DNA from: an uncultured Panacagrimonas sp. | GTDB taxonomy: Bacteria > Pseudomonadota > Gammaproteobacteria > Nevskiales > Nevskiaceae | Direction: 5' to 3' | Assembly: GCA_946481265.1 (NCBI GenBank) | Contig: CAMLNE010000150.1 | Span: forward strand, 1 to 9,846 | DNA length: 9,846 nt | In this document: positions 5,881 to 9,846 of the stretch, piece after piece | How positions within the stretch are numbered: position 1 is the first letter of the stretch | Layout: every line of letters starts with the position of its first letter | Program-made: the position numbers and the translations under genes | The notes under the pieces: model-generated | Database searches by the model: none | The model's input: only the letters and a program-made list of their open reading frames with translations | Told to the model about the DNA's origin: nothing

Positions 5881-5904
5881 CCAACGTCAGGGAACCGGAT
5901 ATCG

Positions 5905-6594
5905 ATGCCCAAACCCGTGGTGTGGCCGGCCGTCCGGCAGCAGAAGAAGGAAGCTCGTCGCGACGCGATCCTGAGCGCCGCCGAGGCGCTCGTGCGGGAG
6001 ACCGGGTCGACCGACTTTTCAGTCGGCACCCTGGCACTGCGGGCCGAGGTAAGCGTGGCCACGCTGTACAACCTCATCGGCTCCAAGGGAACCATCCTGT
6101 ACGCCCTGCTGAACCGCACCATGGACCAGCTCGAGGCGGCAACGCAGGGGCAGCGCCCGGCGGATCCCTACGACCAGGCGCTGGCCGCCGCCGAGGCGGT
6201 CGCCCGCGTCTACACGGAAGACTCCGATTACCAGCGCCCTCTGTGGCGGTTCGAGCTCGGCGTCATCGAGCCGGATCATCGGCCGGTGCTGATGAATCGC
6301 GCGCTGGATTTCTGGTCCAGCCAGCTGCGACCCTTGCAGGAGGCAAAGCGTCTGCCCAAAGGCATCGGGCTGGCGGACCTGGCGCGCGAGTATCAGATCT
6401 TCTTCACCGGGGCGCTCGACCTGTGGGTACAGGACGAACTGAGCGACGCGGGCTTCAAGCTGCAGGTTCGCTACGGCATCCTGCTTCGCCTGCTCGCGCT
6501 CGGTGATGCGGCGGAGCGCGAGCGCCTCATGAAGGTGTTGCGCAAGACTCATCGCCAGCTCCACCAGCTGGAGCGCGCACGGCCGACGGTGTAG
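5905..6594 (+). CDS. TetR/AcrR-family transcriptional regulator
   Basis: The 229-aa product has an N-terminal TetR DNA-binding domain. Helix 1 is ARRDAILSAAEALVRETG (17-34) and the helix-turn-helix is FSVGTLALRAEVSVATLYNL (38-57), followed by IGSKGTILYALL, corresponding to the family's LYxxFxSKxxLL signature. The rest (about 75-229) is an all-helical ligand-binding and dimerisation domain with no close match I can name. The ATG at 5905 was chosen because it begins the protein a normal distance before helix 1; the frame is open far upstream, through the promoter region, by chance. It is divergent from the Rieske operon with 172 bases between the starts, the usual arrangement for a local repressor relieved by the pathway substrate or product. 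The stop is TAG, the only one among the intact genes here. Confidence 0.9.
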   Translation: MPKPVVWPAVRQQKKEARRDAILSAAEALVRETGSTDFSVGTLALRAEVSVATLYNLIGSKGTILYALLNRTMDQLEAATQGQRPADPYDQALAAAEAVARVYTEDSDYQRPLWRFELGVIEPDHRPVLMNRALDFWSSQLRPLQEAKRLPKGIGLADLAREYQIFFTGALDLWVQDELSDAGFKLQVRYGILLRLLALGDAAERERLMKVLRKTHRQLHQLERARPTV

Positions 6595-6624
6595 AGCCGG
6601 TTGGCCTGTGACCCCGTAGCACGA

Positions 6625-6646
6625 TGCGCAAGAGCAGCTTTGCGCA
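6625..6646. repeat. Inverted repeat downstream of the TetR gene
   Basis: TGCGCAA (6625-6631) and TTGCGCA (6640-6646) are exact inverted repeats around an 8-base loop, 30 bases after the TetR stop. A smaller hairpin, GTGC/GCAC (6649-6660, loop GCCG), follows directly. There is no T-run, so termination is only possible. The rest of the 258-bp gap to the pilin gene shows nothing clear besides the pilin ribosome binding site at its end. Confidence 0.35.
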
Positions 6647-6852
6647 CCGTGCGCCGGCACATGATGGGCGCGTGGAGACACGCGTCAGGCGCAAGGACGA
6701 GAAAAGACAGGGGGAGAGGTCGATCCGCGCATGACGGCGCGGGATCCCGACCTGTGCGTCCGCACGATTGGCGGCATCGAGGCGCGGATCGACCCTGGCG
6801 ATCGCCGGATGCGCTGCAGCCCGCAGCGGTCCATCGACCCGGGAGATACCGC

Positions 6853-7122
6853 ATGCAAGCCATCACAGCGTGCCGCGCAGAACGCGGCCAGGGCATGGTG
6901 GAGTACATCATCATCGTGGCGCTCATCGCGCTCGCGGCGATCGCGGCCTTCTCGTTCTTTGGCGGCGCGGTGCGCGGTCAGACCGCGCAGATGGCGCAGC
7001 AGGTGGCGGGGCAGAACGTCACCACCGGTCGCCAGGCGGCGCAGACCGCGGCCACCAGCGCACTCGCCGAGGCCAACGCGAAAGCCAACCTCAACAACTA
7101 CGTGGACCGCGACAACCCCTGA
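6853..7122 (+). CDS. Flp/Fap-type (type IVb) prepilin-like protein
   Basis: The product is an 89-aa Flp-like pilin precursor. A 12-residue leader (MQAITACRAERG) ends in Gly, followed by QGMVEY, which puts Glu17 at +5 and Tyr18 at +6 of the mature protein, the signature recognised by TadV-type prepilin peptidases. The hydrophobic pilin helix IIIVALIALAAIAAFSFFGG follows. The mature tail (about residues 40-89) is Ala/Gln/Thr-rich (MAQQVAGQ, RQAAQTAATSALAEANAKA) and ends YVDRDNP. Typical Flp pilins are about 50-70 aa, so this tail is long. GGGAGA at 6841-6846 lies 6 nt before the ATG. It heads the rightward Tad-type cluster, 33 bases before the TadG-like gene. It could be the major pilin or a minor pseudopilin; abundance cannot be judged here. 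Confidence 0.85.
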   Translation: MQAITACRAERGQGMVEYIIIVALIALAAIAAFSFFGGAVRGQTAQMAQQVAGQNVTTGRQAAQTAATSALAEANAKANLNNYVDRDNP

Positions 7123-7155
7123 GCGGCGCGTCCATCCCCGGCCACGCCGGTACGC

Positions 7156-8733
7156 ATGAACCGCCAGGCACTTCCGCCTCGCCGCGCAACCGGCCCGGTG
7201 CCGCCAGGCGGCGCCGTGCAGCGTGGCCAGGTCATGCCGCTCACGGCGGTGTTCATCGTCGCCGTGATCCTCGCGCTATGGGTTCTCTACGACACCGGGG
7301 AACTGATGAGCGACCGGATCCGCCTGCAGAACACCGCGGACAACGTCGCCTACAGCAGCGCCGCGCTGATCGCACGCGATCTGAACTTCATCGCCTATAC
7401 CAATCGCGCGATGGCGGCCAACCAGATCGGGATCGCGCAGATGGTCGGCCTGAGTTCCTGGGCCGCGAGCATCGAGCAGTTCGCGGTGAACATGAACGAG
7501 ATCGGCCAGTTCATTCCCTATGTCGGCGCCTTCACCGCTGCGGCCGAGAGTACGGCCAGCGCCGCCTCGCTGGGCCTGGACAGCCTTGCCCGCCAGGTGA
7601 TCCCGCTCAACGAGCAGTGCATCGAGGGCCTGTCCGCAGCCCAGCGCATCTTCCACGCCGGCTTCATGCTGCAGCTTCCGGCCTTCGGCCGCGACATCGC
7701 GCTCGGCAACGACCCCGATGCCCGCGCGCTGCTGGCGGTCGGCAGCGCGTCGCTCGACGATGCGGGCAGCACGTTCGAACAGTGGAATGCCCAGATCGGC
7801 GGGCAGTACGCGCTGCGGCGTGTGACCGACGCCTCGGCCGAGGCGCAGCTGCACCAGCGGCGATACGAGGCATTCGACCAGGTGGTGCGGGATTCGCGTG
7901 ACCGCTTTTCCACGCGGCGCAGCTACGACTGGCCGCCACCCTTCAGCGGCCACCAGGGCCTGGTCCGCTGGAAGACGCGCAAGTACGGCGGAACGGAATT
8001 CTTCCGCAGCATCGACCCGGACACCGACACGCACCGCTGGGACTGGGCGGCGATGGAGACGGCCAGTCTCTACGCCGAGGTCCACGTACCCATCAAGGGC
8101 TGGGAGACCGCGCCCGGCGTGCCGCGCGAGCTGCCGCTGGCCTGGGGCGCGGCACATTCCCTGGACCGCGGACGTGCGCCCACGGACTTTCACGACTACG
8201 GGAACAGCAGCGCGCGCCGCGCCAGGACGCTGTGGGGCAACGGAACCTGGCGCAACCGACAGGCCGCGCGCCTGCTGCGCAGCAGCCCGGCCTACAGCCG
8301 GTCGATCGGCGGCAAGGATCACGTCCACCACCGGCTCGCGTACATCGAAGGCCTGCGTCCGTTCCACGAGTTGCGCGCAGACCAGCCGGCTCTGGCCGGG
8401 CCGGCCGTCGTCGCGCTCTACGTCAAGGACCAGGCGCACATCGATTCGCAGCGCCGCATCGTCGAGCGCGACGGCGGCAGCGTGAGCGGGGCGCTGGATA
8501 CCGGTGCCGCGGGCGGACTGCTGGCCGGCCGCATCGGCGCCGCGGCCAAGGCCGAGCCCTACTACGCCAGGCCCACCGACCTGGCGGACTGGCGCCGCGA
8601 CGACGGACGCCTGGAGTACGGCAATCTCTACAACCCCTACTGGCAGCCGCGGCTGGTCGATCTGAGCGACGCGGAAAAGGCGACCGCCACGGCGATGGTC
8701 ACCGAGGGCCAGGTCGTGGGAGGCGCCTGGTGA
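7156..8733 (+). CDS. TadG-like pilus-assembly protein (TadE/G-like N-terminal anchor)
   Basis: The 525-aa product has a short basic, Pro-rich cytoplasmic N-terminus, then QRGQVMPL at 22-29 and one membrane helix at about 29-46 (TAVFIVAVILALWVLYDTG). Next comes RIRLQNTADNVAYSSAALIA (54-73), the classic TadE/TadG-like motif after the anchor (RxxLQNAADAAALA). The remainder is a large extracytoplasmic region with an Ala-rich helical part to about residue 240 and then a Trp/Tyr/His-rich part (for example DTDTHRWDWAA and GGKDHVHHRLAYIEG). I see no von Willebrand A MIDAS motif, although some TadG proteins carry one. ATG at 7156 was chosen as the only start before the anchor; its ribosome binding site is weak. 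The gene ends in an overlap with the TadE-like GTG start. It is probably a minor pseudopilin or assembly factor of a Tad machine. Confidence 0.75.
   Translation: MNRQALPPRRATGPVPPGGAVQRGQVMPLTAVFIVAVILALWVLYDTGELMSDRIRLQNTADNVAYSSAALIARDLNFIAYTNRAMAANQIGIAQMVGLSSWAASIEQFAVNMNEIGQFIPYVGAFTAAAESTASAASLGLDSLARQVIPLNEQCIEGLSAAQRIFHAGFMLQLPAFGRDIALGNDPDARALLAVGSASLDDAGSTFEQWNAQIGGQYALRRVTDASAEAQLHQRRYEAFDQVVRDSRDRFSTRRSYDWPPPFSGHQGLVRWKTRKYGGTEFFRSIDPDTDTHRWDWAAMETASLYAEVHVPIKGWETAPGVPRELPLAWGAAHSLDRGRAPTDFHDYGNSSARRARTLWGNGTWRNRQAARLLRSSPAYSRSIGGKDHVHHRLAYIEGLRPFHELRADQPALAGPAVVALYVKDQAHIDSQRRIVERDGGSVSGALDTGAAGGLLAGRIGAAAKAEPYYARPTDLADWRRDDGRLEYGNLYNPYWQPRLVDLSDAEKATATAMVTEGQVVGGAW
8718..8732 (+). 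promoter_or_regulatory. Ribosome binding site and GTG start of the TadE-like gene
   Basis: GGGAGG at 8718-8723 is followed after 6 nt by GTG at 8730-8732, which overlaps the TGA (8731-8733) of the TadG-like gene. This decides the GTG start and implies translational coupling. Confidence 0.7.
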
Positions 8734-9578
8734 GCGCGCACCGCCTGCCGTGGCGACGCCGCCGCGCGCCGTCGCGCGGCCAGGCGCTGACCGAGTTCCT
8801 CTTCGTTGCGGCCTTCCTGCTCATCCCGCTGTTCATGCTGATCCCGGTGATCGCCTCGCTGATCGCGCTCGAGCAGGACGTCGAGATGGCGGCGCGCTAC
8901 GCGGTATGGGAGCGCACCGCCTGGCCGCGTGCACCGTCCGGTGCCGGGCCCGCAGACGCCTGGAAGTCGGACGAGCGGATCGCCGCGGAGATCGATGCAC
9001 GCATCTTCGCGCTCGACGATGCGCCGGTGGTGTCCGACGCCGGCCTGACCGCTGCGCTCGACCCGATGGCCTTGCGCCCGCAGACCGGCGACCGGCTGCT
9101 CCGGAATCGCGCGGGCGCGGGCACCGAGGCGGCCGCCTACGCCACGCAGCGATCGACCACGTCCGGCCCCGGCGGCCCTGCCGCCGTGATGGACGACGCC
9201 CTGGCCGCGCTGGGCGGCATCACGCGTTTCGACCTGGACTCCGGCGGGCTGATCGACGCCACGGTGTCGGTGGACATCGTCGACCTGGACGCGCTGTTCG
9301 GCGTCGAGGGCACGGACATGGGACGCCTGCGGCTCAGCCGCAGCAGTCGCCTGCTGGTCGAGGCCTGGACGGGAGGAGAACGACGCCAGGTCGAGCAGCG
9401 CATCTCGGGCCTGCTTCCACAGCAGTTCATGGACAGCCGCGCGGTACGTGCCGTGCAGGACTTCGCCGCGTTCGCCCCGGGCGCGCGCGAGTTGCGCAGC
9501 GACTGGCTCGAGTTCGGGCACGTCGACATCGGCCCGCTGCCGCCTGCGCGGCTGGGCCCCGAGTCACCATCCCGATGA
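8730..9578 (+). CDS. TadE-like pseudopilin / pilus-assembly protein
   Basis: The product is 282 aa from a GTG start. A basic leader (SAHRLPWRRRRAPSRG) ends in Gly17, followed by QALTEF with Glu22 at +5, as in TadE-type pseudopilins processed by the prepilin peptidase. A hydrophobic helix follows (LFVAAFLLIPLFMLIPVIAS, about 24-43), then ALEQDVEMAARYAVWERTAW, the family's post-helix segment. The remainder, to 282, is a soluble, mostly polar region with Ala/Asp/Arg-rich helices (PAAVMDDALAALGG) and a beta-like segment (ATVSVDIVDLDALFG). TadE proteins are usually 150-200 aa, so the C-terminal region is long. It overlaps both neighbours by 4 bases, indicating one tightly coupled operon. The role is probably a minor pseudopilin priming or supporting Flp pilus assembly. 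Confidence 0.78.
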   Translation: MSAHRLPWRRRRAPSRGQALTEFLFVAAFLLIPLFMLIPVIASLIALEQDVEMAARYAVWERTAWPRAPSGAGPADAWKSDERIAAEIDARIFALDDAPVVSDAGLTAALDPMALRPQTGDRLLRNRAGAGTEAAAYATQRSTTSGPGGPAAVMDDALAALGGITRFDLDSGGLIDATVSVDIVDLDALFGVEGTDMGRLRLSRSSRLLVEAWTGGERRQVEQRISGLLPQQFMDSRAVRAVQDFAAFAPGARELRSDWLEFGHVDIGPLPPARLGPESPSR

Positions 9579-9846
9579 GGCGCAACTCGCTCCGCGGAGT
9601 CGTCGCGCTGATGCTCGCCTGCGCCGTTCTCGTGGCGCAGGCGGCGCCGACATTTCGCGGTATCGAAGACCTGCGCCTGCCGCCGGGCACGCGCACGGAG
9701 CGCTTGGGCCAGAGCCTGCGCATCAACGGCGTGGAGACCTTCGCCTGGCGGTTTGTCGCCCGCGTGGAGGTGGAGCCGCTCGCCGCGCATTTCGCCCGTG
9801 AATGGGACGGCTTGAAGCGCCAGCGTCTCGGGCACTGGGAGCTGCT
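9575..9846 (+). CDS. Secreted hypothetical protein, 5' part only (runs off the window)
   Basis: ATG at 9575-9577 overlaps the TadE-like TGA (9576-9578) as ATGA. The frame is open for 90 codons to the window edge. The N-terminus is a good Sec signal peptide: MRRNSLRG, a hydrophobic core VVALMLACAVLVAQA, and a likely cleavage near AQA-AP at residues 23-25. The mature part begins TFRGIEDLRLPPGTRTERLG, followed by QSLRINGVETFAWRFVARVE and an Ala/Glu/Trp-containing helix, and reaches GHWELL at the edge. I do not recognise a named domain. Its position makes it a probable periplasmic accessory protein of the Tad-type system, which is inference. Confidence 0.75.
   Translation, partial: MRRNSLRGVVALMLACAVLVAQAAPTFRGIEDLRLPPGTRTERLGQSLRINGVETFAWRFVARVEVEPLAAHFAREWDGLKRQRLGHWEL

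Noticed and set aside
6797..6806. GGCGATCGCC palindrome before the pilin gene as an operator
   Set aside because: It is a short GC palindrome expected by chance, with no second copy and no promoter elements aligned to it.
6595..6852. TetR-pilin fusion by readthrough of the TetR TAG (same frame, no stop until 7122)
   Set aside because: The open stretch has no protein-like character, the pilin has its own ribosome binding site and leader peptide, and stop-free frames are common in this GC-rich DNA.
7276..9521. Long antisense frames under the TadG/TadE-like genes (387 and 294 codons on the minus strand)
   Set aside because: They are Arg/Ala/Gly-rich shadows of the plus-strand genes, without domains or ribosome binding sites.

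Overview
The window is about two-thirds G+C, with strong GC3 bias in all clear genes. Gene content suggests a high-GC proteobacterium, most likely a gammaproteobacterium of the Xanthomonadales/Nevskiales type: a Kbp/YgaU-like BON-LysM protein, a Rieske oxygenase cluster with its own ferredoxin, and Tad/Flp pilus components. The taxonomic guess is inference. No tRNA, rRNA, CRISPR array, transposase or integrase gene was found.

Left part (1-1650). A rightward small protein of unknown function (303-695) is followed by a short Pro/Ser/Ala-rich hypothetical protein (828-1028) and a clear kbp/ygaU homologue (1123-1647). The first 300 bases hold no confident gene. A frame on the minus strand is open from an ATG at 230 to the window edge and could be the 5' end of a leftward gene.

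Middle part (1787-5732, leftward). In transcription order this is a catabolic-looking gene group: Rieske ring-hydroxylating oxygenase alpha subunit; a 120-aa protein of unknown function, coupled by an ATGA overlap; an adrenodoxin-type [2Fe-2S] ferredoxin; a 160-bp gap; a DUF2834 membrane protein; a PRISE-like (progesterone 5-beta-reductase/iridoid synthase type) short-chain reductase; and an EthD-family gene broken by an in-frame amber codon. A TetR-family regulator (5905-6594) is divergently transcribed and probably controls the group. The shared intergenic region has an AT-rich core and a perfect 15-bp GC palindrome. The Rieske protein would take electrons from the ferredoxin and hydroxylate a hydrophobic substrate, and the PRISE-like enzyme could reduce an enone intermediate. 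The substrate (steroid, terpenoid or aromatic) cannot be read from the sequence. No ferredoxin reductase or oxygenase beta subunit is present.

Right part (6853-9846, rightward). This is a compact Tad-type cluster: a Flp-like prepilin, a TadG-like protein with an N-terminal membrane anchor, a TadE-like pseudopilin (GTG start overlapping the previous stop), and the 5' part of a gene for a small secreted protein (ATGA overlap) that runs off the window. The secretion ATPase, TadB/C platform, RcpA secretin and prepilin peptidase are not in view.

Most notable items: the amber-interrupted EthD gene; a 9-bp in-frame tandem duplication in the PRISE-like reductase; an uncharacterised 120-aa partner wedged between Rieske oxygenase and ferredoxin; the divergent TetR control region; and an unusually long Flp-like pilin beside a large TadG-like protein. 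I found no convincing wholly new defence or mobile system.
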